Source: Pseudomonas sp. (GTDB taxonomy: Bacteria; Pseudomonadota; Gammaproteobacteria; Pseudomonadales; Pseudomonadaceae). Taken from it: 64,000 nucleotides of DNA. How positions within the stretch are numbered: position 1 is the first letter of the stretch; every line of letters starts with the position of its first letter. Below are positions 31,703 through 39,350 of this stretch, in pieces. The notes below the pieces were generated by a model that was not told where the DNA came from, searched no databases, and saw only the letters and a program-made list of their open reading frames with translations. The stretch spans positions 1-64,000 of the forward strand of contig NZ_JAUXXP010000051.1 of the NCBI RefSeq assembly GCF_030684895.1, given 5' to 3'. The position numbers and the translations under genes were made by a program.

Positions 31703-31774
31703 TTAGTCGCTGCTGCCCGTGGCGCCACTGGCATAGGCGGCGAGCAGGCTGCGTAACAGGTCATTAAGGGGCAT
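31703..31774 (-). CDS. Possible 23-residue small protein
   Basis: Minus-strand reading frame MPLNDLLRSLLAAYASGATGSSD, stop at 31703. A good AGGAGA lies 8 bases upstream of the ATG at 31774. The sequence could be an amphipathic helix followed by a polar tail. I recognise no family. The only support is the ribosome site and a length that would usually be missed by gene callers. Confidence 0.3.
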   Translation of the reverse strand: MPLNDLLRSLLAAYASGATGSSD

Positions 31775-31874
31775 GGGCGTATCTCCTGGGTAAGTGGAGT
31801 GACGTTACGCCTGTGCTCTGCGGCGGGGCTGTTGATTGTCTCGATAGGGCTCATAGTCAGCCGCCGCTTTGGTG

Positions 31875-32315
31875 TTATGCACAGCCCTTGCGGCGGTGCA
31901 TGGGTAGTTGTGCACAAAGACTGTGGAGCGAACTGTGGATAAGGTGGGCGTAGGCGCTTGCAGGCTTAGTCGTGTGGCTCTTTACGGCCGCTGTACGCTT
32001 TTTGATCAGTCAATTATTTATCGTATAAACAACAGCTTAGCCTGGTTATTCAGGGTGTTATGGGGTAGCGCTGAAGTTGTCCACGACTACTGTGGGTAGA
32101 GCTGTTGATAACTCTGGTATGCCTGGTTGGGAGGCCTGTAAAGCCTGGCTTTGCGCACTTTGATCGTTTTTTGCGCAGCGTGCAGCTGCCTTGAAATGCG
32201 TCATTTACAGCGCTCCGAGTCAAGCAATAATCGCGCTATTTCAAGGGTTTGCCGCAGTGTCGAGGCGCGCGGTGGATAACTTATCCCACGATGCTGTGGA
32301 GTGATCTGTGGATAA
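31875..32315. promoter_or_regulatory. Cluster of DnaA-box-like sequences
   Basis: Non-coding stretch with three perfect DnaA boxes (TTATnCACA or its complement): TTATGCACA at 31875-31883, TGTGGATAA at 31934-31942 and 32307-32315. There are at least five near matches: TTGTGCACA 31908-31916, TTGTCCACG 32077-32085, TGTTGATAA 32103-32111, GGTGGATAA 32271-32279 and TTATCCCAC 32281-32289. The middle (about 32001-32035) is AT-rich and has a GATC. Between the DUF808 start (31543) and the glycerophosphodiesterase end (32393) I see no other gene except the possible 23-residue frame. Confidence 0.6.
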
Positions 32316-32328
32316 GCTGCGCACGCTT

Positions 32329-32376
32329 GCGTTCAGGCCACAGCGGGCGTGGCCTGAACGCGTTAGGTTGTTTTTT
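32329..32376 (+). terminator. Strong hairpin with T-run, plus strand
   Basis: Perfect 13-bp stem GCGTTCAGGCCAC / GTGGCCTGAACGC with a 7-base loop, followed after GTTAGG by TTGTTTTTT. The T-run is on the plus strand only, although no plus-strand gene precedes it within 1.7 kb. It lies 17 bases past the stop of the minus-strand glycerophosphodiesterase and may serve that gene as well. Confidence 0.6.
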
Positions 32377-32392
32377 GTACAGAGCTGGGTGC

Positions 32393-33304
32393 TTAGTCTT
32401 CCAAGGCGCTGATCTGCGTCGAGCGTCCGAGCACCTGTAGCGCGCGGTCCGGGTAGTCGGTGATCAGCGCATGGGCTCCCTGGTCGAGCAGGCGGCGCAT
32501 GTCCGGCTGTTCGTTGATGGTCCACAGCTGCACGTTAAGCCCGCGCTGTGCGGCGGTCTTGAGCAGGCTTGGGCTGGCAACGCGTAGGCCGCCGTGGGCT
32601 TCGGGAATCTGCAGTGCCTGGTAAGAGGGCGACAGCAAACTGCCCAGGCCGACCCAGTTGAGCGCCACCAACAGACGTACCGAACCGGGCCCAGCGGAGG
32701 TGGCCACGCCTGGGCATTGCTCGCGGAACAACTGCAGGCTGCGGTCATAAAAGCTGCCGACGATGACCTGGTCACGTTGTTTGTGCGCCTCAAGGGCATC
32801 ACACAGCTGCGCTTCCATGCCGACATCCGGCACCTTGATCTCAATCACCTTGGGCGTATTCGGAAAGCTGTCGAGCACTTCGGCAAAGCTCGGGATGCGG
32901 ATGCCCTGGCCGCGATAGGGATAGCTTTGGCCGCCATCAGCGCTCCAGTTGTAGCCGGCATCCAGCGCTTGCAGCTGCTCCAGACTGAGCGCCGCAACTG
33001 GGCCTTCGCCATTGGTGGTGCGCTCCAGGGTGCGGTCGTGGATCACCACCAGCTCGCCATCGCTGGACAGGTGCAGGTCCATCTCCAGCATGTCCACGCC
33101 CAGGGCGCTGGCGCGCTGGAAGGCAAACAGGCTGTTCTCCGGCCATAGGCCTTTGCCGCCACGGTGAGCGATCACCAGCGGTTGTTCGGCAAAACTGCTA
33201 AGCACCGCTACCGGTTGGGCCGGTTTGCTGGTCAGGGCCAGCACGCCAAGGGCGATGGCGAGCAACAACAGTGGAACAGAGAGAAAGCGGGCAACGCGCA
33301 GCAT
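32393..33304 (-). CDS. Glycerophosphodiester phosphodiesterase family protein
   Basis: Enzyme of 303 residues that should hydrolyse glycerophosphodiesters (such as glycerophosphocholine) to glycerol-3-phosphate and an alcohol. An N-terminal hydrophobic segment (FLSVPLLLLAIALGVLALTS, about 8-27) could be a signal anchor or an uncleaved signal, which puts the enzyme outside the cytoplasm. The GDPD signature is complete: VIAHRGGKGLWPENSLFAF, EMDLHLSSDGELVVIHDRTLERTTNG and the C-terminal WTINEQPDMRRLLDQGAHALITDYPDR. It lies alone on this strand, between the DnaA-box region and hupE. The short intergenic region upstream (33305-33558) has a repeat element. Confidence 0.9.
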   Translation of the reverse strand: MLRVARFLSVPLLLLAIALGVLALTSKPAQPVAVLSSFAEQPLVIAHRGGKGLWPENSLFAFQRASALGVDMLEMDLHLSSDGELVVIHDRTLERTTNGEGPVAALSLEQLQALDAGYNWSADGGQSYPYRGQGIRIPSFAEVLDSFPNTPKVIEIKVPDVGMEAQLCDALEAHKQRDQVIVGSFYDRSLQLFREQCPGVATSAGPGSVRLLVALNWVGLGSLLSPSYQALQIPEAHGGLRVASPSLLKTAAQRGLNVQLWTINEQPDMRRLLDQGAHALITDYPDRALQVLGRSTQISALED

Positions 33305-33436
33305 GGTCAGGGTCCAGGGCGGTCAATGGGTGAGGGGCTTTAATACGCCTCGACTATGACAAAGCCATGGCTGCTGGGCGAGAGGCGAAATGCGCCAGCC
33401 CTGAGGCTATCCACGCCAAGTGGAGCGCACTTTTTA

Positions 33437-33498
33437 GTAGCCCGGATAAGCCTTGGCGCAATCCGGGATTGCGGCGCCCCGGATTTCATCTTGGCTAC
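33437..33498. repeat. GTAG-CTAC intergenic inverted-repeat element
   Basis: 62-bp imperfect inverted-repeat sequence, GTAGCCCGGATAAGCC ... CTTGGCTAC, with an internal CAATCCGGGATTG. It shares the GTAGCCCGGAT end and CAATCCGGG core with the element at 39289-39346. Such units recur between genes in pseudomonads. Confidence 0.6.
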
Positions 33499-33538
33499 AA
33501 GATGTTGCGCCCAGAGGTGGACGAGTTCTGTCCACCCA

Positions 33539-33570
33539 CCTGTCAGCCTGTCAGCCTGTCAGCCTGTCAG
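33539..33570. repeat. Octamer tandem repeat across the hupE stop
   Basis: Four perfect copies of CCTGTCAG (plus strand), spanning the stop codon of hupE/ureJ. Reading from the gene's side, the stop falls in the second unit, so added copies downstream of the stop would not change the protein. Confidence 0.85.
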
Positions 33571-34131
33571 CAGCCAGGCGCCGGTTACTGCCGAGGCGGC
33601 GCCGAGTATGCGCACCACAGGTGCAGCGGCCTGGGGCAGTAGACGCACCAGGGCGTAGCCGCTGGCGTGCAGGGCTGCGGTGGCGATCACGAAGCCTGCG
33701 GCATAGCCCCACGGGCTGGCCAGCTCCGGCAGCTCCAGGCCGTGGGCGACGCCATGAGTCAGGGCGAACAGTGCGGTCAGGGCGATGGCGATCACCATCG
33801 GTAGGCGAATGGCCACCGCCACCAGCAGACCAAAGGCCAGCACCGAGGCGGCGATACCGGTTTCCATCAGCGGAATCTGCAGGCCGTTAAAGCCCAACAG
33901 GCCACCGATCAACATAGTGCCGACAAAGGTCAGCGGCAGCGCCCAGCGCGCCGCGCCGGATTGCTGCGCGGCCCACAGGCCGACGGCGAGCATCGCCAGC
34001 AGGTGGTCGAGGCCGAATACCGGGTGCGCCAGACCGGCCAGCAGCCCGGAGTGGTCGTGGCCGGCGTGGGCGAAAGCCACAGCGGGGCTGAGAAACAGGG
34101 CGATGGCGAATAGTGATTTGCGCAGGTTCAT
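33559..34131 (-). CDS. HupE/UreJ family protein
   Basis: 190-residue membrane protein of the HupE/UreJ family, thought to carry nickel or cobalt or help metal delivery. A signal peptide (MNLRKSLFAIALFLSPAVAFA) is followed by the family motif HAGHDHSGLLAGLAHPVFGLDHLLAMLAVGLW, whose histidines and Asp are the likely metal ligands. Further hydrophobic segments follow (LPLTFVGTMLIGGLLGF, ASVLAFGLLVAVAI, VIAIALTALFALTHGVAHGLELP). It follows ureG after 32 bases on the same strand, as in P. aeruginosa, which supports nickel supply to urease. The start at 34131 is the only one that keeps the signal peptide. Confidence 0.9.
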   Translation of the reverse strand: MNLRKSLFAIALFLSPAVAFAHAGHDHSGLLAGLAHPVFGLDHLLAMLAVGLWAAQQSGAARWALPLTFVGTMLIGGLLGFNGLQIPLMETGIAASVLAFGLLVAVAIRLPMVIAIALTALFALTHGVAHGLELPELASPWGYAAGFVIATAALHASGYALVRLLPQAAAPVVRILGAASAVTGAWLLTG

Positions 34132-34163
34132 GGGGTGTCTCCTTGACTGAATGTTGGGCGTAA

Positions 34164-34778
34164 TCAGGCTGCGCTGAGCATGCCGTGTTGTTCGATAAAG
34201 GCGATGATCTGCTCCAGGCCCTGGCCGATCTTCTGGTTGCTGAACACGAACGGCTTATCGCCGCGCATCTTCAGGGTGTCGCGTTCCATTACCTCCAGCG
34301 AAGCGCCGACCAGCGGGGCCAGGTCGACTTTGTTGATCACCAGCAGGTCGGACTTGCAGATGCCCGGGCCGCCCTTGCGCGGCAGCTTGTCGCCGGCGGA
34401 TACGTCGATCACGTAGATGGTCAGGTCCGACAGCTCCGGGCTAAAGGTGGCCGAGAGGTTGTCGCCGCCGGATTCGACGATGATCAGGTCCAGCCCCGGA
34501 AAGCGCCGGTTGAGCTGGTCGACCGCTTCCAGATTGATCGAGGCGTCCTCGCGAATAGCGGTGTGCGGGCAGCCGCCGGTTTCCACACCGATGATCCGTT
34601 CCGGGGCCAGGGCCTCGTTGCGCACCAGAAACTGCGCGTCTTCCTGGGTGTAGATATCGTTGGTCACCACCGCCAGGTTGTAGCGTTCGCGCAGGGCCAG
34701 GCACAGGGCCAGGGTCAGGGCGGTTTTGCCGGAACCGACCGGGCCACCGATGCCGATACGCAGGGGTTGGCTGTTCAT
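34164..34778 (-). CDS. ureG: Urease accessory GTPase UreG
   Basis: GTPase of 204 residues that powers nickel insertion into urease together with UreE, UreF and UreD. The P-loop is [14 protein letters not shown] (about 8-21), with other SIMIBI-class motifs in [15 protein letters not shown], the metal-binding CPH in [32 protein letters not shown], and VINKVDLAP. It starts 20 bases after the stop of ureF on the same strand. The urease structural genes are not in this window. Confidence 0.96.
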   Translation of the reverse strand: MNSQPLRIGIGGPVGSGKTALTLALCLALRERYNLAVVTNDIYTQEDAQFLVRNEALAPERIIGVETGGCPHTAIREDASINLEAVDQLNRRFPGLDLIIVESGGDNLSATFSPELSDLTIYVIDVSAGDKLPRKGGPGICKSDLLVINKVDLAPLVGASLEVMERDTLKMRGDKPFVFSNQKIGQGLEQIIAFIEQHGMLSAA

Positions 34779-34797
34779 CTTTTAGTCTTCCTTATCA

Positions 34798-35472
34798 TCA
34801 AGAGCGGAATAAACGGCTGTACTGGCGCTCGTGCGCCATGCTCGCCAGGGCCAGGCCGAAGGCGGCGCTGCCCCAGTGTTGCGGTTCTAACTCGCTAGCC
34901 TGGCGCTGCGCCTGATCGAGCAGCGGCAGCAGGTGCGAGGTCAGGCGCTGGGCGGCTTGCTGGCCCAGCGGCAGGGTTTTCATCAGCACCGCCAGCTGGT
35001 TTTCCAGCCAGCCCCAGAGCCAGGCGGCCAGGGCATCCTCTGGCCCGATCTGCCAGGCCCGCGCGGCCAGCGCCCAGCCAACAGCCAGGCCGGGTTCGTC
35101 CAGCTCACTAAACAGCTGCTGCGCCGGCTGATCCAGCTCCGGCAAACCGCTGAGCAGTTGCTGCAGGGAGTAGCCCATCTGCCGGCTTTCCAGGCGCAGC
35201 TCGCGGGTTTCCCGGCTGGCGCGTTGCTGTTCGGCGAGGTGGCGCAGCTGAGCCCAGTCCTCGCTCGCGGCGGCCTGGCAATGGGCGAGCAGCAACGGCG
35301 CTTCAAAGCGCGCGAGATTGAGCAGTAGCTGATCGGCAATCCAGCGCTCGGCGCTTTCTGCGTTATTGACCAGGCCCTGATCCACCGCCATTTCCAGACC
35401 CTGGGAATAGCTGTAACCACCAATCGGCAATTGCGGGCTGGCGAGCCTCAATAATTGCCAGGCTTTATTCAC
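34798..35472 (-). CDS. ureF: Urease accessory protein UreF
   Basis: Helical accessory protein of 224 residues that acts with UreG and UreD in the apourease activation complex. Family marks are LLRLASPQLPIGGYSYSQGLEMAVDQGLV at the N-terminus and the C-terminal SHLLPLLDQAQRQASELEPQHWGSAAFGLALASMAHERQYSRLFRS. The start overlaps the ureE stop by four bases (ATGA), so translation is coupled. The order ureE-ureF-ureG-hupE on one strand is the usual one for Pseudomonas. Confidence 0.95.
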   Translation of the reverse strand: MNKAWQLLRLASPQLPIGGYSYSQGLEMAVDQGLVNNAESAERWIADQLLLNLARFEAPLLLAHCQAAASEDWAQLRHLAEQQRASRETRELRLESRQMGYSLQQLLSGLPELDQPAQQLFSELDEPGLAVGWALAARAWQIGPEDALAAWLWGWLENQLAVLMKTLPLGQQAAQRLTSHLLPLLDQAQRQASELEPQHWGSAAFGLALASMAHERQYSRLFRS

Positions 35473-35969
35473 TTACGCGCACCGAATTGATGCAGGCGCG
35501 GCGCATAGCTGAATTCGGCATCGCCAGCATGCGAGTGGTGATGGCCGCCGCCATAGGCACCCTGTTCCGGCTGGTAGGGCGCTTCGATCAGCTGCACCGT
35601 GGCGCCAAGCTGTTCGAGCATGGCCTTGAGCACATAGTCATCCGGCAGGCGCAGCCAGCCATCGCCGAGTTGCAGGGCAACATGGCGGTTGCCCAGGTGG
35701 TAGGCGGCGCGCATCAATTCGAAGGGGTTGGCGCAGGTAACGTGCAGCAGCGGCTCGGCCCGGGCGATGACGCGCACGATACGGCCATCTTCGGCCTGTA
35801 GGTATTCGCCGTCATGCAGCGCGGGTTGGCCGCGTTCGAGGAACAGGCCTACGTCCTCACCTGTACGGCTGAAGCAGCGCAGGCGGCTTTTGCTGCGGGC
35901 CTCGAAGCTCAGTTCAAGTTCGGCGTCCCAGTGTGGCTGGGCGGCAATACGGCGGTGGATCACCAACAT
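35469..35969 (-). CDS. ureE: Urease nickel metallochaperone UreE
   Basis: Nickel-binding chaperone of 166 residues that brings Ni(II) to urease. Two-domain family layout: peptide-binding N-terminal part (LELSFEARSKSRLRCFSRTGEDVGLFLERG) and metal-binding C-terminal part (YHLGNRHVALQLGDGWLRLPDDYVLKAMLEQLGATVQ). The His-rich tail GGGHHHSHAGDAEF near residue 140 should add nickel sites. It is the first gene of the ureEFG-hupE run. The 176 bases upstream, to desT, contain no gene that I can support. Confidence 0.95.
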   Translation of the reverse strand: MLVIHRRIAAQPHWDAELELSFEARSKSRLRCFSRTGEDVGLFLERGQPALHDGEYLQAEDGRIVRVIARAEPLLHVTCANPFELMRAAYHLGNRHVALQLGDGWLRLPDDYVLKAMLEQLGATVQLIEAPYQPEQGAYGGGHHHSHAGDAEFSYAPRLHQFGARK

Positions 35970-36145
35970 GGGGCAGTTTCCGGCAGGTCAATACCGGTTA
36001 TAGAGCAAGTGCCTTGCCAAGCTGCCGTTGCGCCACGCAGAGCGGGGCGCGGGGGTGGGTATGGCTGAAAGTAGAGCGTGGTGAGGTTTGGTTTGGTGCG
36101 CTTGCCTGGTTTATGCGCGTTTTTGGTGCGGCCGACGGGCGGTGA

Positions 36146-36808
36146 TCAGTCGCGGGTTTGCCCGAGGCCTTGCCAGTGTTTGGCACCGATAAAGATAAAG
36201 CGCAGCTGCTCAATCATCTTGACCTCGGGTGAGGCGTGCATCGGCAGGGGCGCTGCGGGTGGGTCGATCAGTTCGGGCAGGGTGGCGAATACGGTTTTTA
36301 CCACCAGGTCGGCGATCACGTTCTGCGCTGGGGCGTCGAAGTGTTGCAGCTTCGGCATGGCTGCAAGGTCGGCGACCAGGTCGGCGGTGATGCGTTCACG
36401 CAATGCGCCCACGGCTTGGCGGACCAGCTGCGAGCCGCCGTACTGCTCGCGGGCGAGAAACAGAAACTGCGAACGGTTGGCCGCCACGGCGTCGAGGAAG
36501 ATGCGCACTGAGGCGTCGATCACGCCGCCCACTTCGAACTCGTGGTGGCGTACCTGGCGAATGGTTTCGCGGAAGGTTTCGCCGACTTCGGCGATCAGCG
36601 CCAGGCCCAGCGCGTCCATATCCTCGAAATGCCGGTAGAAACCGGTCGGCACGATGCCGGCGCAGCGCGCCACCTCGCGCAGGCTCAGGCTGCCAAAACC
36701 ACGGCCGCTGTCCATCAGGCTGCGCGCGGCGTCCATCAAGGCGTGGCGGGTTTGCAGTTTTTGTTCGGCGCGCGGTTGTAGTGGTTTCAAGCGGGCATGG
36801 CTCTGCAT
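36146..36808 (-). CDS. desT: TetR-family regulator DesT
   Basis: TetR repressor of 220 residues, divergent from desC-desB. In P. aeruginosa DesT senses acyl-CoA saturation and controls the DesB desaturase and fabAB. The N-terminal helix-turn-helix is SLSLREVARCAGIVPTGFYRHFEDMDALGLALI (about 45-75), and a ligand domain follows. I chose the ATG at 36808 (MQSHARLKPLQPRAEQ); the longer frame to 36937 would run into the operators. Two DesT-type palindromes lie at 36880-36897 and 36921-36938 between this gene and desC. The neighbours ureE and desC-desB are also those of desT in P. aeruginosa, which strengthens the name. Confidence 0.9.
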   Translation of the reverse strand: MQSHARLKPLQPRAEQKLQTRHALMDAARSLMDSGRGFGSLSLREVARCAGIVPTGFYRHFEDMDALGLALIAEVGETFRETIRQVRHHEFEVGGVIDASVRIFLDAVAANRSQFLFLAREQYGGSQLVRQAVGALRERITADLVADLAAMPKLQHFDAPAQNVIADLVVKTVFATLPELIDPPAAPLPMHASPEVKMIEQLRFIFIGAKHWQGLGQTRD

Positions 36809-36879
36809 TGCGAAATCAGCGCCGCACTCTAACAAATGGCCGTTGTTTACGTCGAACCGCGGTTGCTTATCCGGGGTTG

Positions 36880-36897
36880 AGTGAACGAGTGTTGACT
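36880..36897. promoter_or_regulatory. DesT operator, site 1
   Basis: AGTGAACGAGTGTTGACT differs at two central bases from the DesT site I recall from P. aeruginosa (AGTGAACGCTTGTTGACT). It lies between desT and desC. Confidence 0.82.
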
Positions 36898-36920
36898 GAA
36901 TTAATCTGCTCTGCCAGTCT

Positions 36921-36938
36921 GGTGAACAATTGTTCACT
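36921..36938. promoter_or_regulatory. DesT operator, site 2
   Basis: GGTGAACAATTGTTCACT, with the perfect 16-bp palindrome GTGAACAATTGTTCAC at 36922-36937. It ends 11 bases before the desC ATG, so it overlaps the ribosome-binding region and start of the desCB message. A second, more symmetric site next to site 1 suggests tight control. Confidence 0.8.
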
Positions 36939-36949
36939 GGAGTCTTGCC

Positions 36950-38065
36950 ATGACCCTTCTTCCTTTTGCCTGGTTACGCGTACTCGCAAGCCTGCTGTAT
37001 CCGCTGCGCGTGCTGGCAGCCCATGGCTGGTTGCGCGAAAGCGATGTCGATGCAGGACTGGCGCAGCTGCACCCGGCGCTGCGGCTGAACCGGGTGTTTG
37101 CCCGGGTCACCCAGCGCCACTGGGTGGCCGAGGACATGCTCGAACTGACCCTGCAGGCCAGCGGCAACTGGCGCGGCGCGCAGCCGGGGCAGCACCTGCA
37201 GCTGTATCTCGAGCGTGATGGCGTACGCCTGAGCCGCAGTTACAGCCTGACTGCGGTGCAAGCCGGTGGCCGTCTACAGGTTGCGATCAAGCATCAGCCG
37301 GGCGGGCGTGTTTCGCCTTATCTGCTGGAGCATCTGGCGGTGGGCGATGTGCTGGAGCTGGGTCCGGTGCATGGCGAGCTGAGCTGGCCCGAGGCGCAGC
37401 AGGGCGTGCTGCTGCTAGCCGCCGGCAGTGGCATCACACCGTTGCTGGGCATGCTGCGCGCTGCGCTGGCTCAGGGTTTCAGTGCGCCGATCACGCTGCT
37501 GCATTACGTGCGTGAGCAGGGCCAACGCGGCTTTGTCGCCGAGTTGCAGGCCTTGCAGGCGCAGCACAGCAATTTGCAGGTGCGCTGGTCGCTGACCGCC
37601 GCCGAAGCTGAGCCGGGAGCTTTGGCCGGACGTTTTGCTGGCGAGCATCTGGCTGAGGTCACGCAGCTGGACCAGCGCCGCGTGCTGGCCTGCGGTCCGG
37701 CGGGGTTTGTCGCCCAGGTGCAGCAGTGGTGGCAAGCCGCCGGGTTGCCTGGCGCGCTGCAGGTTGAGGCCTTCACTGCGCCCGTGCTGCGCGCCGACGT
37801 CAGCCTGCGTCAGGTGCGTTTGGGGTTTGCCCGCAGCCATCAGCAGGCGACTGCCAATAATCAGCACAGCCTGCTGGAACAAGCCGAGGCCCATGGCCTG
37901 CAGCCGGTGCATGGCTGTCGCCAGGGCATCTGCGCCAGCTGCACCTGCACTTTGCTGAGCGGCACGGTGCGCGATCTGCGCAGCGGGGTGCTATTCAGCG
38001 AGCCGGGGCAACCCATACGTTTGTGCGTAAGTGCTCCCCATAGCGACGTAGAAATTGATCTTTAA
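36950..38065 (+). CDS. desC: Ferredoxin reductase of the desaturase system (DesC)
   Basis: Electron-transfer protein of 371 residues that should pass electrons from NAD(P)H to the DesB desaturase. The FAD part starts at about residue 45 (FARVTQRHWVAEDMLELTLQ), with RLSRSYSLT binding flavin. The NAD(P)-binding part has VLLLAAGSGITPLLGMLRAAL and VLACGPAGFV. The C-terminal plant-type 2Fe-2S ferredoxin domain has CRQGICASCTCTLLSG and the last Cys in IRLCVSAPHSDVEIDL. The ATG at 36950 follows GGAG and DesT site 2. It is 17 bases upstream of desB. Confidence 0.92.
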   Translation: MTLLPFAWLRVLASLLYPLRVLAAHGWLRESDVDAGLAQLHPALRLNRVFARVTQRHWVAEDMLELTLQASGNWRGAQPGQHLQLYLERDGVRLSRSYSLTAVQAGGRLQVAIKHQPGGRVSPYLLEHLAVGDVLELGPVHGELSWPEAQQGVLLLAAGSGITPLLGMLRAALAQGFSAPITLLHYVREQGQRGFVAELQALQAQHSNLQVRWSLTAAEAEPGALAGRFAGEHLAEVTQLDQRRVLACGPAGFVAQVQQWWQAAGLPGALQVEAFTAPVLRADVSLRQVRLGFARSHQQATANNQHSLLEQAEAHGLQPVHGCRQGICASCTCTLLSGTVRDLRSGVLFSEPGQPIRLCVSAPHSDVEIDL

Positions 38066-38082
38066 CTTGCGAGGGAATCCCC

Positions 38083-39171
38083 ATGCGTGGTGATCGCGAA
38101 CTGTCCGTGGATGAAATGAACGCCTTCGGCAACGAGCTGGACGCCCTGCGTCAACGCACCCTGGCCGATCTGGGCGAGGTGGATGCGCGCTATATCCGGC
38201 GGATTCGTGCGGCGGTACGCTGCTGTTGCTGGAGCGGGCGCGGGCTGCTGATGCTCGGTTGGTTTCCGCCGACCTGGCTGCTCGGCACGCTGCTACTGGG
38301 CTTGGGCAAGATTCTGGAGAATATGGAGCTGGGCCATAACGTGATGCACGGCCAGTACGACTGGATGAATGACCCCGAGTTTGCCGGGCGCAGCTATGAG
38401 TGGGATATCGCCGGGCCCAGTGATTTCTGGCGGCACACCCACAACCATGTGCACCACACCTGGACCAATGTGCTGGGCATGGACGATGACGTTGGTTATG
38501 GCGTGGTGCGGCTGTTTCCCGAGCAGCGCTGGAAGCCGTTCTACCGTTGGCAGCCGCTGTGGGTGACAATTCAGGCGCTGTTGTTCCAGTACTCGATCGC
38601 GGTGCAGCACCTGCGTCTGGACAAGGTCTACAAGGGCCGGTTGAGCAAGGACGAGGTGCGCCCGCTGATCAAGCAGTTCAACGCCAAGATACTGCGGCAG
38701 TGGGGCAAGGATTATCTGTTCTTCCCACTGCTGGCGCTGTTGATCGGGGCCAATGCCCTGGCGGTGCTGGCCGGTAATGTAGTGGCCAACCTGATCCGCA
38801 ATCTGTGGACCTTTACGGTGATCTTCTGCGGTCACTTTACCGAGCAGGCGGCGGTGTTCAGCAAGGAGTCGGTGGTCGGCGAGAGCCGTGGCCACTGGTA
38901 CCTGCGCCAGCTGCGCGGTTCCAGCAACCTGAATGGCGGGCCGCTGTTCCATATTCTCACCGGCAACCTGAGCCACCAGATCGAACACCACCTGTTCCCC
39001 GATTTGCCGGCGCGGCGCTATGCGGCGCTGGCTGTGGAAGTGCGCGAGATCGCCGAGCGTTACGGCCAGGTCTACAACAACGGCAGCTTGTGGAGCCAGT
39101 TCGCGACAGTGCTTAAGCGGATCTGGATCTACCGCCGGCGTCCGGTCGAGGCCATGCCTGCAAGCGCTTAA
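38083..39171 (+). CDS. desB: Acyl-CoA fatty acid desaturase (DesB)
   Basis: Membrane di-iron desaturase of 362 residues, likely acting on acyl-CoA to make monounsaturated fatty acids. The three His boxes are present: ELGHNVMHGQYDW (HxxxH), HTHNHVHHTW (HxxHH type) and SHQIEHHLFPD. Hydrophobic stretches lie before box 1 and at LFFPLLALLIGANALAVLAGNVV. The ATG at 38083 has GAGGGAA just upstream. With desC it forms an operon under the DesT sites. In P. aeruginosa this enzyme modifies exogenous saturated acyl-CoA. Confidence 0.93.
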   Translation: MRGDRELSVDEMNAFGNELDALRQRTLADLGEVDARYIRRIRAAVRCCCWSGRGLLMLGWFPPTWLLGTLLLGLGKILENMELGHNVMHGQYDWMNDPEFAGRSYEWDIAGPSDFWRHTHNHVHHTWTNVLGMDDDVGYGVVRLFPEQRWKPFYRWQPLWVTIQALLFQYSIAVQHLRLDKVYKGRLSKDEVRPLIKQFNAKILRQWGKDYLFFPLLALLIGANALAVLAGNVVANLIRNLWTFTVIFCGHFTEQAAVFSKESVVGESRGHWYLRQLRGSSNLNGGPLFHILTGNLSHQIEHHLFPDLPARRYAALAVEVREIAERYGQVYNNGSLWSQFATVLKRIWIYRRRPVEAMPASA

Positions 39172-39187
39172 CCGCGTGACCCAACTC

Positions 39188-39272
39188 CGTAGGGTGGATG
39201 ACGCTGTTTTCATCCACCACTGCCGTTGGTGGATGGCTGAGGCGTCAGCTGCGTGCCCTGATCCACCCTACG
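39188..39272. repeat. 85-bp intergenic element with 12-bp inverted ends
   Basis: Ends CGTAGGGTGGAT and ATCCACCCTACG are a perfect 12-bp inverted repeat; an inner ATCCACCAC ... GTTGGTGGAT hairpin adds a second stem. It begins 16 bases after the desB stop. The GTAGGGTGGAT head is a recurrent Pseudomonas intergenic motif. Confidence 0.8.
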
Positions 39273-39288
39273 AGGATGAACGTACGCC

Positions 39289-39346
39289 GTAGCCCGGATG
39301 CAATCCGGGACGCTTTATGGGCACTCCCGGATTACATCCGGGCTAC
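39289..39346. repeat. 58-bp intergenic element with 11-bp inverted ends
   Basis: Perfect 11-bp ends GTAGCCCGGAT and ATCCGGGCTAC. It lies right behind the previous element and ends 4 bases before the stop of the minus-strand methyltransferase. The same end family is seen at 33437-33498. Confidence 0.8.
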
Positions 39347-39350
39347 ACGA

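Noticed and set aside
31636..31917. Minus-strand frame of 93 residues in the gap after DUF808.
   Set aside because: Composition is not protein-like, no ribosome site at its start, and it covers DnaA-box sequences.
33305..33558. Possible plus-strand frames after the glycerophosphodiesterase.
   Set aside because: They run through the GTAG repeat and the octamer array and resemble no protein.
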